63,795 nucleotides of DNA from Clostridium sp. (GTDB taxonomy: Bacteria; Bacillota; Clostridia; Clostridiales; Clostridiaceae). The DNA lies in contig NZ_JARHZJ010000087.1 in NCBI RefSeq assembly GCF_029258205.1, forward strand, positions 1-63,795, given 5' to 3'. A program made the translations under genes and the position numbers. This document shows positions 20,524 to 30,152 of the stretch, piece by piece (position 1 is the first letter of the stretch; each line of letters opens with the position of its first letter). Under the pieces are notes generated by a model, which was not told the DNA's origin, searched no databases, and saw only the letters and a program-made list of their open reading frames with translations.

Positions 20524-21363
20524 CTAATATTCTTCTACATAAAATAATGCACAAACTTTAGGACCAGAATGAATTGCTACTGAACATCCTAGAGGAAGTT
20601 TTATATATTCAATATTATTATTTTCTAAATATTCCTTTATAGGTAAATAAATATCCTCATTTTCAAGTTCAACTAATATAATAGGCTCTCCTTCTTTTTT
20701 AGGGATTGAATCAAATTGCTCAATCATAGCCTTAATCATCTTTTTAGTTCCTCTTATTTTTCCTTGGACATTCATTTCTCCATCTAATACATTAAGCATA
20801 AGTTTTATGCCTAAAGCATTAACAAATAAAGCTTTTCCTTTTGAAAGTCTTCCTCCTCTTACTAAGTTATCTAAACTTTCAAAAGCTATAGTACTTTTAA
20901 TATGATTCCTGTATTCTAAAATTTCTTTTTCTAAATCCTCTAAAGTTATTCCTGATTCTATTAATCTAGCTGCTTTTAATACAATTAATCCAAGTCCAAC
21001 AGTTACATTTCTTGAATCTATTACAACTATATCATCACTTTCTAATTCAGACTTAGCTAAACATGCTGATTGATAAGTACCACTCATATTAGATGATATA
21101 TGTATAGATATAATTTTGTATCCTTCATCTAAGTAACCTTTATATTTCTCTACAAATCTAGTTGGAACTATTTGAGCAGTAGTTGGAAGATTGTCTTCTA
21201 TTTCGATTCTTTCCATCATAGAGTCTACTTTTATTTCAACACCATCTAAATAACTCTCTTCTCCAAAATTTATTAACATAGGCATTACATCTATGTCATA
21301 TTTTTCTATAATCTCCTTAGATAAGTCACAGGTACTATCTGTTATGATCTTTATTTTATCCAA
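20524..21363 (-). CDS. DegV-family fatty-acid-binding protein
   Basis: A 279-residue DegV protein; the family binds fatty acids and, as FakB, presents them to the kinase FakA for phospholipid synthesis. Visible are the N-terminal ITDSTCDLSKEI, the TTAQIVPTRF stretch, ISSNMSGTYQSA and the central RGGRLSKGKA loop. The start is a TTG eight bases after AGGAGG. It follows trmL by 13 bases and probably shares its transcript. Which lipid it binds, and whether it acts as FakB here, cannot be told from the sequence. Confidence 0.88.
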   Translation of the reverse strand: MDKIKIITDSTCDLSKEIIEKYDIDVMPMLINFGEESYLDGVEIKVDSMMERIEIEDNLPTTAQIVPTRFVEKYKGYLDEGYKIISIHISSNMSGTYQSACLAKSELESDDIVVIDSRNVTVGLGLIVLKAARLIESGITLEDLEKEILEYRNHIKSTIAFESLDNLVRGGRLSKGKALFVNALGIKLMLNVLDGEMNVQGKIRGTKKMIKAMIEQFDSIPKKEGEPIILVELENEDIYLPIKEYLENNNIEYIKLPLGCSVAIHSGPKVCALFYVEEY

Positions 21364-21376
21364 AATTATTTCCTCC

Positions 21377-21838
21377 TTATTTCATATTTGGAAATCCAAT
21401 TTGTCTTAAAGCTTCATAAGCTATAATAGCAACTGTATTTGATAAATTTAAACTTCTAGTAGTTGTATTTATCATTGGTACTTTTATTCCATGATGAGCA
21501 TTATGAACATCTTCTGGAACTCCAGCTGACTCTCTTCCAAACATTATAAAAGATCCTTCTTCATACTTTACTTCATCATAATGATCTTCTGCATGAGTTG
21601 TTGATAAGTAAATCTTCTTATCTCCATACTTTTTCATAAAATCTTCATAACTTTCATGAATTTCAAGATCTAATTGACTCCAATAATCTAATCCAGCTCT
21701 TTTTAAATGCTTATCATCTATAACAAAGCCCATAGGTTTTATTATATGAAGCTTTGAATTTGTTAAAACGCATGTTCTTGCTATATTACCAGTGTTTTGC
21801 GGTATTTCTGGTTGATATAATACTATATTAAGATTCAC
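21377..21838 (-). CDS. trmL: tRNA (cytidine(34)-2'-O)-methyltransferase
   Basis: A 153-residue SPOUT methyltransferase that 2'-O-methylates the wobble nucleotide of tRNA-Leu anticodons. The family signature PEIPQNTGNIARTC is at residues 9-22, GLDYW near 50, the motif FGRESAGVPED near 102, and the knot sequence TRSLNLSNTVAI near 125. The start is GTG, preceded by GGAGGGA. It is directly upstream of the DegV gene and likely cotranscribed. Confidence 0.94.
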   Translation of the reverse strand: MNLNIVLYQPEIPQNTGNIARTCVLTNSKLHIIKPMGFVIDDKHLKRAGLDYWSQLDLEIHESYEDFMKKYGDKKIYLSTTHAEDHYDEVKYEEGSFIMFGRESAGVPEDVHNAHHGIKVPMINTTTRSLNLSNTVAIIAYEALRQIGFPNMK

Positions 21839-21925
21839 CTTTGTCCCTCCAAATAAATGTAAAAAATTATAAATTTTAAGTTAATTCATAAGTATATGAT
21901 ATTATCTAATGAAATAAAATGCAAG

Positions 21926-22759
21926 TTAATCATTATTTAATACAAATTCATATATTACCTTTGCTACCCCATTTTTATCATTGCTTTCAGTTATATAATC
22001 TGCTTTTTCCTTTAAGGAATCTATAGCATTTCCCATAGCAACACCTAATCCTGCATAATTAATCATAGATAAGTCATTTTCATTATCACCTATACATATA
22101 ATCTCTTCTCTTTTTATATTGTATTTTTCTGATAAAGCTTTCACAGCTTTCCCCTTTGATACTCCTTTATTATTTACTTCTAAGGCATATCTTCCTGATT
22201 GAGTAATTTCATAATTGTCTTTTTTAACAAGTTTTTCTCTTATTTTTTTTAACTTGTTAGTATTTAATTCAATTATTATACATTTACCTATATTATTGCT
22301 TTTAAAGACTTGTCTCCACGAATCTTTTTCTTTCACATAAATGTTCTTAACTCTATATTTTTCAGGTATTTTTTTATTTAAAATAATATCACATAAATGT
22401 TTTCTAAATCTTGATGGCCAATAAACTTTATCTTTTGAATGAAAGCTAGGAACAGCTTTATATTCCTTGCATATACTCATAATATTCATACATTGACTTT
22501 CATTTAAAACATCCTTGGATATTATAACTTCTTTATCCTCATCAATTACCCAAGCTCCATTATTAGCTATTACAGCACAGTTTACTCCTAAAAACTCTGA
22601 AAAATATATTGCATTTTTAGGATTTCTACCTGTACATATTATTATATGTACTCCTTTTTCGTAAGCTTTTTTTAAAGCAATTCTATTTTCTTCACTCACA
22701 ACTTTCTTTGAATTTAATAATGTACCATCCATATCTATACATATCATTTTATATTTCAT
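21926..22759 (-). CDS. Cof-type HAD phosphatase
   Basis: A 277-residue haloacid-dehalogenase-family hydrolase of the Cof/IIB class that probably dephosphorylates small metabolites such as sugar phosphates. Motif I is DMDGTLLNSK with the two catalytic Asp, motif II IICTGR, motif III Lys in KGKAVKAL, and motif IV GDNENDLSM. The larger frame would begin 66 bases earlier, but TTGGAGGAG before the ATG at 22759 fixes the start. The substrate cannot be predicted. A hairpin lies just before its ribosome site. Confidence 0.9.
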   Translation of the reverse strand: MKYKMICIDMDGTLLNSKKVVSEENRIALKKAYEKGVHIIICTGRNPKNAIYFSEFLGVNCAVIANNGAWVIDEDKEVIISKDVLNESQCMNIMSICKEYKAVPSFHSKDKVYWPSRFRKHLCDIILNKKIPEKYRVKNIYVKEKDSWRQVFKSNNIGKCIIIELNTNKLKKIREKLVKKDNYEITQSGRYALEVNNKGVSKGKAVKALSEKYNIKREEIICIGDNENDLSMINYAGLGVAMGNAIDSLKEKADYITESNDKNGVAKVIYEFVLNND

Positions 22760-22775
22760 AAATTCTCCTCCAAAA

Positions 22776-22807
22776 CAAAATGGGAGAGTTAATTTATTAA
22801 TCTCTCC
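22776..22807 (-). terminator. Hairpin between the VanW gene and the HAD gene
   Basis: GGGAGAG and CTCTCCC with further TTAAT/ATTAAT pairing (arms about 22782-22793 and 22796-22808) are followed on the minus strand by ATTTTGTTTTGG. It is about 90 bases after the VanW stop and immediately before the HAD ribosome site, so it may be a terminator or a leader hairpin. Confidence 0.65.
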
Positions 22808-22898
22808 CCTTTTTATCATATTCAATTTATTTTTTTAATAAGTTTAGTTTTTAAAGAAATTATAAATTTATCCTAAAAAAACAAGAATTATTTATCCT

Positions 22899-24458
22899 TT
22901 AATTTGTTCCTGTATTTCCTTGTACTGCTGGTTCCTGTGGCGTAGCAGGTGGTTTGGGTTGTTCTTGTATTTGAGGTGTAGTCGGCTGTGGTGCAACTGG
23001 CTTTTGTATTTCCGGCTGTGGTTTAGCTGGCTGTTTAGGTGGTTGTTCTTGTTTTGGTTGCTCAGCCTTTTTTGTTCCAACTTTTATAATTTCATCTTTT
23101 TGCTTATATACATCATGCCCTATTAGTTTCTTATCTATTTCTTTCCCATTTTGATAAGTTACTAAATATCCTGATGACTTATATCCTGTAACTGGTCTTT
23201 GTTCAACAACCTTTTGTCCTTCTGGTAAACTAGGATCATCCACTGTTTTAACTGATGGTTTTAAAGTTTCATTTACTACAGTTTGCAATTCATAAGTTTT
23301 TCCATCCATACCTTGAACATTACCATATATATTAAATGTTACATGTTTATTACTAGTATATCCTTGTATATATATCGGGAAATCATACGTATTTTTAAAT
23401 TGATAATCTAAAGATCCCCATGAAACTGTGGCATCTTCACTTGGACCTGAATAAGTAGTTGTCATACTATGATTATGTCTCTCTGTTGGCATTATTCCAG
23501 ATCTTAAAATAGCTCTATATAATGTTGTAGAAACTTGACAAATCCCTCCACCAGTAACCATCACTACTTTATTTCCTATATAAGCCGCTCCATCTCTATA
23601 TCCTTTATCTGTAGTTCTTTCTCCTAAAGTATTATTATAACTAAATGTATCTCCTGGCATTAAAATAGTTCCATTAACTGCTTTAGTTGCAATTTCAACA
23701 TTAGCACTTCTACTAGCATCTGAACTTGTATAACTTGTTGTAAAACTTCCTATAACACCATCTATTTTTGAAAGCATTTCTTTAGTTATCTTTGGTTTTG
23801 TAACTTCTACAGGTACTTCTACAACCAAATTCCCCTCTGGATTTGCATTTATAGCTTCTTTCACTAAAGCCACCATTTTATCTTGCTCTATAGCTCGTCC
23901 ATCTTCTCCCGCTATTATACTTATATTACCACCATTTATACTTATAGTAGCATTTTTAGCATTTTGATTTACCATTTCAGTAAGTTTTTTTTCATAATCT
24001 ATCAACTTAGATTCATCATATTTAAAATCTAAATTTAATTCCTTTTTACCTTTTTCGTTTATAAGATTATTTTTCTCAAAAAGATTTAAATCTTTTCCAT
24101 AACTAATAGCTTCATCAACAGTTTCATCTATATTATATTCTGGTGATAAATCAGAATATTTTATTTCAATACTTTTATCTGCTGCCTGAACTTTTATAGT
24201 TTTATTTTCTACAGGTTGTTTTACATCTTTATCTAACACCTGAACTGCTTGCTCTTTTGTCATTCCTGATAAATTCACATTTTCAACATATACGTTAGGA
24301 TATATCTTATTATTCCACTGTTCAACTTTTTTCTGAATACTTACTATATATATAACAATAGAACTTATTATAATTGCTAATATAATAACTATTGATATTA
24401 TTATTTTCTTCTTACTTTTAAATAAGCCTGTGCTTGATTTCTTATTTTCTTCCTTCAC
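22899..24458 (-). CDS. VanW-family protein with G5 domain
   Basis: A 519-residue cell-surface protein with one N-terminal membrane anchor (about residues 19-40). Two peptidoglycan-binding PG_binding_4-like regions follow (about 55-215), then a VanW domain (about 245-375, with ANVEIATKAVNGTILMPGDTF and GGGICQVSTTLYRA). Next is a G5-type domain (about 385-455), and last a Pro/Gln/Lys-rich tail of about 60 residues. VanW proteins are wall-associated, with unknown biochemical role. The start is a GTG after AGGAGA. It lies with lysozyme and ddl genes, which supports a cell-wall role. The tail probably spans or embeds in the wall. Confidence 0.88.
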   Translation of the reverse strand: MKEENKKSSTGLFKSKKKIIISIVIILAIIISSIVIYIVSIQKKVEQWNNKIYPNVYVENVNLSGMTKEQAVQVLDKDVKQPVENKTIKVQAADKSIEIKYSDLSPEYNIDETVDEAISYGKDLNLFEKNNLINEKGKKELNLDFKYDESKLIDYEKKLTEMVNQNAKNATISINGGNISIIAGEDGRAIEQDKMVALVKEAINANPEGNLVVEVPVEVTKPKITKEMLSKIDGVIGSFTTSYTSSDASRSANVEIATKAVNGTILMPGDTFSYNNTLGERTTDKGYRDGAAYIGNKVVMVTGGGICQVSTTLYRAILRSGIMPTERHNHSMTTTYSGPSEDATVSWGSLDYQFKNTYDFPIYIQGYTSNKHVTFNIYGNVQGMDGKTYELQTVVNETLKPSVKTVDDPSLPEGQKVVEQRPVTGYKSSGYLVTYQNGKEIDKKLIGHDVYKQKDEIIKVGTKKAEQPKQEQPPKQPAKPQPEIQKPVAPQPTTPQIQEQPKPPATPQEPAVQGNTGTN

Positions 24459-24569
24459 AATTATTCTCCTCTCTAAACCTTCTAAAAAAACTATAATCTA
24501 AATATTACTAAAAATTATTACAATATAATAACATTTCTTATTATAGCAAAATTTTTGTAACTTTTGGAG

Positions 24570-24608
24570 AAAAATTAAATAGAGCTAAAATTTTTAACTC
24601 TATTTAAT
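24570..24608 (-). terminator. Lysozyme gene terminator
   Basis: Perfect 11-base arms (ATTAAATAGAG 24574-24584, complement 24598-24608) with a 13-base loop, followed on the minus strand by TTTTTC. It lies about 27 bases after the GH25 stop codon. Confidence 0.8.
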
Positions 24609-24634
24609 ATTTACAAAATAATCTATCCTAGGAA

Positions 24635-25588
24635 CTACCCATCATTGTCTAAAATATATTCAGTTCTTTCTTTTGAAAAATCTCCAGTAATATCAAATGC
24701 TTCTATTGATATTATTATCGCCTTGCCTTTTGGAAGATAAAATCTACTTTTATCAATTACAATTTTAGTTGCTTTTCTTGGTAAAGTTCCTGCATAATTA
24801 TCATTTACAAAAACATTATATCCATTTAAATCATCTTCTTTATTAGCTGTCCAATTAACATATATCTTATTATCAGATATATATGCGTTTAGTCCTGTAA
24901 CTGCAGAAGGTGGCATTAAACTATCTATACTATTAGGCCCCCAGTTCAAATCTACTGGACTTCCAACTCCATCTAGCTTTCCTTCATCAGTAAATTGCCA
25001 CATAGTCCATCTTTTCCATCCGCCAATATTTGGTGGAACTTTTGGATTAGAAGGTATTCTGGTATACATAGCAATCCACAAAGGCATATCACTTAAAGGA
25101 TATCCTTTACCAGGAACTTTAAAATCATCATATAAATCTATAAAGAACAATCCTGTATATAGCATTAATCTTCTTCTAGTTTTTTCTTCAAATCTATCTC
25201 TAAACCTATCAACCCAATTTACAAGCTCTGTAGTAGTTAAGGATCTATCTGTAGGAGTTTCAACATCTAATACCGGGAATAAATCACCATAATCACCAGT
25301 TCCAAATCCTTGTTGCAAAACATCAATAAATTGATCTGCTTGCATAGCAGCACTATCTAAATCCTTAGAAGGTTTAGCAAAATGATATGCTCCACATGGA
25401 ATATCTAACTTTCTACACGCTTTTGCAAACTCTAAAAACTTTTTGTCAATTCTTAACTTACCTGTTCCAGAGCCTGAAGCTCTTAAATAAATAAAATCTG
25501 AATTTTTATCTAGTGTTACAAAATTAACATCTCTACTAAATTCATTTAAATCTGGACCAAATATACTTAATGGATTTTTATTTTGCAT
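24635..25588 (-). CDS. GH25-family lysozyme with C-terminal FnIII-like domain
   Basis: A 317-residue muramidase-like protein. The GH25 barrel spans about residues 8-220: the first catalytic-site Asp is probably in FGPDLNEFS, the central FPVLDVETPT holds the Asp/Glu pair, and MWQFTDEG closes the barrel. Residues 230-317 look like a fibronectin type III domain (VTGLNAYISDNKIYVNWTA). No signal peptide is visible, so the route to the wall is unknown: phage-type release, mother-cell expression or non-classical export. A GGGAGAG ribosome site precedes the ATG. It lies between ddl and the VanW gene, within a wall-related neighbourhood. Confidence 0.87.
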   Translation of the reverse strand: MQNKNPLSIFGPDLNEFSRDVNFVTLDKNSDFIYLRASGSGTGKLRIDKKFLEFAKACRKLDIPCGAYHFAKPSKDLDSAAMQADQFIDVLQQGFGTGDYGDLFPVLDVETPTDRSLTTTELVNWVDRFRDRFEEKTRRRLMLYTGLFFIDLYDDFKVPGKGYPLSDMPLWIAMYTRIPSNPKVPPNIGGWKRWTMWQFTDEGKLDGVGSPVDLNWGPNSIDSLMPPSAVTGLNAYISDNKIYVNWTANKEDDLNGYNVFVNDNYAGTLPRKATKIVIDKSRFYLPKGKAIIISIEAFDITGDFSKERTEYILDNDG

Positions 25589-25661
25589 TAATACTCTCCC
25601 TGCAAAGTAATTCTTACTATATAAAATATAATTTTACAAGGAAAGTTGTTACTAAATAAAA

Positions 25662-26567
25662 TTATTCTCTATTAACCTTTAAAGATTTTTCTATTATTGT
25701 ATCTAAAAGTTCTTCAAAACTCATATTTATTCCTGTAGCACTTTTAGGAAATAAGCTATTCTTTGTCATACCAGGTAATGTATTTACTTCTAATACATAA
25801 GGAATGTTATCTTTTACTAACATATCTACCCTAGCATATACATCGCACTTTAATAACTTGTAAGTTTCTAAAGCCATTTTTTCTACTTCTTTATGAAGAT
25901 CTTGATTTAATTTAACTATAAATTCATCTGCTCCGCCATCTTCATACTTTGAAGCTATATCAAAGAATTTTCCCTTTGGTTTTATAGCTAAAACAGGTAA
26001 CATTTTTCCATCAATTATAGGACAAGTTATCTCATCACCTTTGATGTACTCTTCAATCATCACTTCTCTATCATATTTTAAGGCCTCTAATACAGCATCT
26101 TTAACTGATTCTTTAGATTCAACTAAAGTTGTTGCCACAGATGACCCCCCATTGTTAGGTTTTATGAATACTGGATAACCTAAGTTCTCTATTTTTTCAT
26201 AATCTATCTCGTCTATTGATGAAACCATTAGCCATCTTGCTGTTCTAACATTTCCAAAAGCTAATATTCTCTTAGTCATATCCTTATCCATGCATATAGC
26301 ACTACTTAAAGGGCCACACCCTGAAAATGGTATACCTAAAGTTTTAAGAACAGATTGAACAGTTCCATCCTCACCAAATTTTCCATGTAAAGCTAAAAGA
26401 GCAAAATCAATTCCTTTAACCTTCTCTATTAAATCTTCCTTTTCATTTAAAACTATAGGAATAGCTTTATATTTATCTTTATCTAAGGCATTAACTACAG
26501 CATTACCACTTTGTATTGATATTTCTCTTTCTGAAGAAATACCTCCCATTATTACTCCAATTTTCAT
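25662..26567 (-). CDS. ddl: D-alanine--D-alanine ligase
   Basis: This ATP-grasp ligase joins two D-alanines for peptidoglycan precursors. The 301-residue protein has the N-terminal GVIMGGISSEREIS, LHGKFGEDGTVQ near residue 60, the ATP-binding loop NNGGSSVAT near 140, and the C-terminal metal and substrate site LEVNTLPGMT near 270. The spacing and length match the DdlB form. GGAGGT precedes the ATG. It is followed by the lysozyme and VanW genes on the same strand. Confidence 0.95.
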   Translation of the reverse strand: MKIGVIMGGISSEREISIQSGNAVVNALDKDKYKAIPIVLNEKEDLIEKVKGIDFALLALHGKFGEDGTVQSVLKTLGIPFSGCGPLSSAICMDKDMTKRILAFGNVRTARWLMVSSIDEIDYEKIENLGYPVFIKPNNGGSSVATTLVESKESVKDAVLEALKYDREVMIEEYIKGDEITCPIIDGKMLPVLAIKPKGKFFDIASKYEDGGADEFIVKLNQDLHKEVEKMALETYKLLKCDVYARVDMLVKDNIPYVLEVNTLPGMTKNSLFPKSATGINMSFEELLDTIIEKSLKVNRE

Positions 26568-26586
26568 ATACTTACCTCCAAAATAG

Positions 26587-26627
26587 AAATAATTAAGGAC
26601 TTGTCTTATTTAAACAAGCCCTTAATA
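26587..26627 (-). terminator. Sensor kinase gene terminator
   Basis: ATTAAGG.CTTGT and ACAAG.CCTTAAT arms (about 26592-26604 and 26614-26626), one mismatch, lie 60-95 bases beyond the kinase stop codon on the minus strand. The T tract is interrupted. Confidence 0.6.
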
Positions 26628-26687
26628 TTATATCACTATATTTTTAAAATAGAAAGTTTATAAAATCATTTAATATTATTAAACGCC

Positions 26688-29051
26688 TTAATATATTTCG
26701 TAAATGTCAGCAAACTCTATTGATATTTTTTCAACTTCTGTTTTATAATCTAAACCACAACTATCCTCTGCATCACTTTCCAATTTTACATTAGGTAATA
26801 AAATTGAAAATTCACTACCTGACTCATTACTTTCTCTCAAAAAAACTTTTCCTCCATGTAATTCTACTAAAGATTTAACTAAAGATAATCCTATTCCACT
26901 TCCCTCTTTATTCCTATTTAAAGATTTATCATTTTGTATAAACCTTTTAAAAATAAATTCTTTCATATGTGATGGAATTCCTATACCCGTGTCTTTAACT
27001 CTTATATCCACCCATGTTTCATCTGTTAGAATACTAACTTCTATATTTCCACCTGATTCTGTAAATTTTATAGCATTAGATAATAAATTTAAAATTATCC
27101 TCTCAATTTTATCTGGATCACACTTTATCTCTAATTCCTCACAGTCAGTATCAAAAATTATGTCTATATTCTTAGATTCGACATAAGGAATTACAGACAT
27201 AGTTATATCTTCTGTAAGTTTTATTATGTCATAATTAATAAAGTCCATTTTAATAAACCCAGAATCTATTTTTGTTATATCTATAAGGTTATTTACAAGC
27301 CTTAACATTCTAAAGCAATTCTGCTTTAAAGTTTTTTCATACTTGTCATATAAATTAACAAATGTTTCTTCATTATTCTTATTAGTGTTTAGAAGTTGTA
27401 TACATGAATATATTATATTAATTGGAGTTCTAAGTTCATGAGATAAATTGGCGAAAAATTCATTTTTAACTTTATCATATTGTTTTATTTCTTCAAATTT
27501 ATTTTTTAAAATTTCTATTTCTTTTACATCTTCTACATGTCTTGCAACTCTTACCCATCCTAAGGTATTGTTTTTATTATCCTTAATTCTACTAGAAATA
27601 AGTTCTAATTCAACCATTCCATTTTTAGATCTTACTTTATCTATTGTTAAAACTTTATCTTTATTAAAATATTTGCTATCTATAATCTTTAAATTAGATT
27701 CAATTAATAATAAATTACAATAAACTTTACCTATTAATTCCTCTTCATTATATCCTAAAACATCCATAACTGCTTTATTTACATATGTTATTTTCCCTTC
27801 AACATCAATTGTAAATATTAAGTCTTTTATATTTTCAGTAACACCTCTAAGCTTTTGCTCATCTAATTTTAAATTTTTCTCCATTCTGTATTCTTCTGTT
27901 ATATCATTTACCCTTAATACATAATAAAGATGTTTTTTCTTGTTTATCTTTTGGAGATTTACTTTTACAACTTCATCATCTCCATTTAGTTTTATTATTC
28001 CCTTCCATTCTTGTGAATTTCTAAGAACACTTTCTATACTAATTATATTTTTATCATATAAAAACTCTTTAATTTGTTTTTCTAAATCAAAATAAGTTTT
28101 ATTCTTTCTATTTTTCACAGAAATTCTCTTGCTTCTACATTTTTCATTTGCATATATAACTTTTAAATTATTATTAAGTAATATTACTTCGCTATTACCA
28201 TCAAACTCTATTAGGTTAAAAAATACACTTAACTCTTCTTTCATAAAATTTTTGTTTTTTATAACTTGAAATGAATCAAAAAGCATACCAAATACAAAAC
28301 TCATAAATGATATCAAGTTAAAAAATACGATATTTATTTTTATAATATCATTATTAGCTACGGTCAAAGAAATGCCATAAACTAATTTTAACAACATAAG
28401 AACCCCACTTATCATTATTACCAAATAAGTTATTTCTCTAAATTGAAAAATTTTAATTAAACAGACTATAATACAAGAGATATATGTTAAAACTATTAAA
28501 ATTAAAGTTAAATTATATATAATATTATTACTATATACTCCTAGATTATTATTAATATTTAATATTTGTAATATAAGTGTTAATAATACTACAAATATTA
28601 TAGTTGTTTTTTTGTATTTTATTATAAAAACATCAAAGTTTTTAAGGCATAAAATAGATAAAAGTAATAATACACCTCTAAACAATAAACTAAATAAATT
28701 TAAATCATAAACCTGATTCTCAACTATTTTCCCAGTTAAAACTATAAAAAACATTTCAGTAATAATGCTTACATAAACAAGAGATATGCCAAAGAATTCT
28801 TTTCTTTTAAGACCTCTATAATATATAAAACATATAAATAATATCATAAGACAAAGGATTATTTTTGCTATTACTATTATTTCTTCAGCAGCATATATTA
28901 AACTTACATCCTTAAATATATCATTATTCAAATCACAAATAATCTTTAAACCTTTTATAAAAAATAAACTTAACAATATTACCGTAGCTATTGCTATTCT
29001 TTTTAATATTTTTTCTTTAATACCTAAATTATTAAAAAGTCCAATCAACAT
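26688..29051 (-). CDS. Orphan membrane PAS sensor histidine kinase
   Basis: A 787-residue sensor kinase. About eight membrane helices fill residues 15-262. A divergent PAS region (275-390) and a clear PAS domain (395-510, LIFTIDVEGKITYVNKAVMD) follow, then a short coiled coil. The HisKA domain has phospho-acceptor His538 in FFANLSHELRTP, and the HATPase domain has the N box LNLLSNAIKFT, G1 VKDTGIGIP and G2 GSGIGLSLVKSL. An extra tail ends VEKISIEFADIYEIY. No response regulator is adjacent, as is common for clostridial kinases that phosphorylate Spo0A; that link is inference. The signal is unknown. Confidence 0.9.
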   Translation of the reverse strand: MLIGLFNNLGIKEKILKRIAIATVILLSLFFIKGLKIICDLNNDIFKDVSLIYAAEEIIVIAKIILCLMILFICFIYYRGLKRKEFFGISLVYVSIITEMFFIVLTGKIVENQVYDLNLFSLLFRGVLLLLSILCLKNFDVFIIKYKKTTIIFVVLLTLILQILNINNNLGVYSNNIIYNLTLILIVLTYISCIIVCLIKIFQFREITYLVIMISGVLMLLKLVYGISLTVANNDIIKINIVFFNLISFMSFVFGMLFDSFQVIKNKNFMKEELSVFFNLIEFDGNSEVILLNNNLKVIYANEKCRSKRISVKNRKNKTYFDLEKQIKEFLYDKNIISIESVLRNSQEWKGIIKLNGDDEVVKVNLQKINKKKHLYYVLRVNDITEEYRMEKNLKLDEQKLRGVTENIKDLIFTIDVEGKITYVNKAVMDVLGYNEEELIGKVYCNLLLIESNLKIIDSKYFNKDKVLTIDKVRSKNGMVELELISSRIKDNKNNTLGWVRVARHVEDVKEIEILKNKFEEIKQYDKVKNEFFANLSHELRTPINIIYSCIQLLNTNKNNEETFVNLYDKYEKTLKQNCFRMLRLVNNLIDITKIDSGFIKMDFINYDIIKLTEDITMSVIPYVESKNIDIIFDTDCEELEIKCDPDKIERIILNLLSNAIKFTESGGNIEVSILTDETWVDIRVKDTGIGIPSHMKEFIFKRFIQNDKSLNRNKEGSGIGLSLVKSLVELHGGKVFLRESNESGSEFSILLPNVKLESDAEDSCGLDYKTEVEKISIEFADIYEIY

Positions 29052-29257
29052 ATCTAAAATTTCCCCATTCTTATTTAGAATAACACTTCTATTATATATT
29101 AAATGAATATTTAATATAAGTTAAACTTATGCTTTTTCAAAAAAAAATTTATTCATCCTTTCATAAATTTACTCTATATATTATTAATATTGACCTATTT
29201 ATTTTTAACATCTAAAATGTTATTATGAAAATTTTAAAAATTTAATAGGAGGATTAA

Positions 29258-30121
29258 ATGAATAATAAAACAAAAGGTATAATTTTAATAACCATATCAG
29301 CACTTAATTTTGCTCTTATGAGTACATTTGTAAAATTATCAGGTAATTTACCATCAATAGAAAAAAGTTTCTTCAGAAATTTAGTTAGTTGTTTAGTGGC
29401 ATTTTATTTAGTTAAGAAAGATAATGCCTTACTTTTTGGACACAGTAAGAATAGACTTGCTCTTATAGGACGTTCTGCTTTAGGAACATTAGGAATTTGG
29501 GCTAATTACTATGCAATTGATAGATTAATATTATCAGATGCTACTATTCTTAATAAATTAAGCCCATTTTTTGTTATTATATTTTCTTATTTATTTCTAA
29601 AAGAAAAATTAAAACCAATTCATATAATATGCCTCTTAGCTGCATTTTCTGGAGTTTTATTTATAGTTAGACCTTCTGGAAATTTAGCAAGTAACTTTAT
29701 TCCTGCTATAATTGGACTTTGTTCAGCAGCCTTTGCTGGAGGAGCATATACCTTTGTTAGATATTTAGGTGGTAAGGAAAAAGGAGCTACTATTGTTTTC
29801 TTCTTTTCTTTCTTCTCAATAGTAACAACTTTTCCTATTATGTTATTTCAATTTGAAACATTTAACTTAGGACAATTTGTATTTTTAATTCTTGCAGGTA
29901 TTACAGCTTCTTGTGCTCAATTTGCATTAACAGCTGCTTATAAATATGCTCCAGCAAAAGATATTTCAATTTATGACTACACTCAAGTCATTTTCACTGC
30001 TCTAATAGGTTTTATATTATTTGGGGATATACCAGATAAAATATCACTAATAGGATATGTCTTAATTCTATTGTCGTCTCTTTCTATATTTTTATATAAC
30101 AAAAAAGAGGCTAATAAGTAA
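29258..30121 (+). CDS. DMT-superfamily (EamA) transporter
   Basis: A 287-residue protein with about ten membrane helices arranged as two EamA repeats (residues 1-137 and 148-283), typical of drug/metabolite transporters that export or import small metabolites. The family feature LNKLSPFFVIIFSYLFLKEKL closes the first repeat, and the second contains DYTQVIFTALIGFILFGDIP. AGGAGG precedes the ATG. It is a single gene read opposite to its neighbours. The substrate cannot be inferred. Confidence 0.88.
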   Translation: MNNKTKGIILITISALNFALMSTFVKLSGNLPSIEKSFFRNLVSCLVAFYLVKKDNALLFGHSKNRLALIGRSALGTLGIWANYYAIDRLILSDATILNKLSPFFVIIFSYLFLKEKLKPIHIICLLAAFSGVLFIVRPSGNLASNFIPAIIGLCSAAFAGGAYTFVRYLGGKEKGATIVFFFSFFSIVTTFPIMLFQFETFNLGQFVFLILAGITASCAQFALTAAYKYAPAKDISIYDYTQVIFTALIGFILFGDIPDKISLIGYVLILLSSLSIFLYNKKEANK

Positions 30122-30122
30122 A

Positions 30123-30152
30123 AAAAAGCTACACTATTTTGTGTAGCTTTTT
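30123..30152. terminator. Bidirectional terminator, DMT gene and nth
   Basis: AAAAAGCTACAC and GTGTAGCTTTTT form a perfect 12-base stem with a 6-base loop; T runs occur on both strands. It touches the nth stop codon on the other side. Confidence 0.9.

Noticed and set aside
22892..23080. 62-residue frame within the VanW tail
   Set aside because: It is produced by the repetitive Pro/Gln codons read in another frame.
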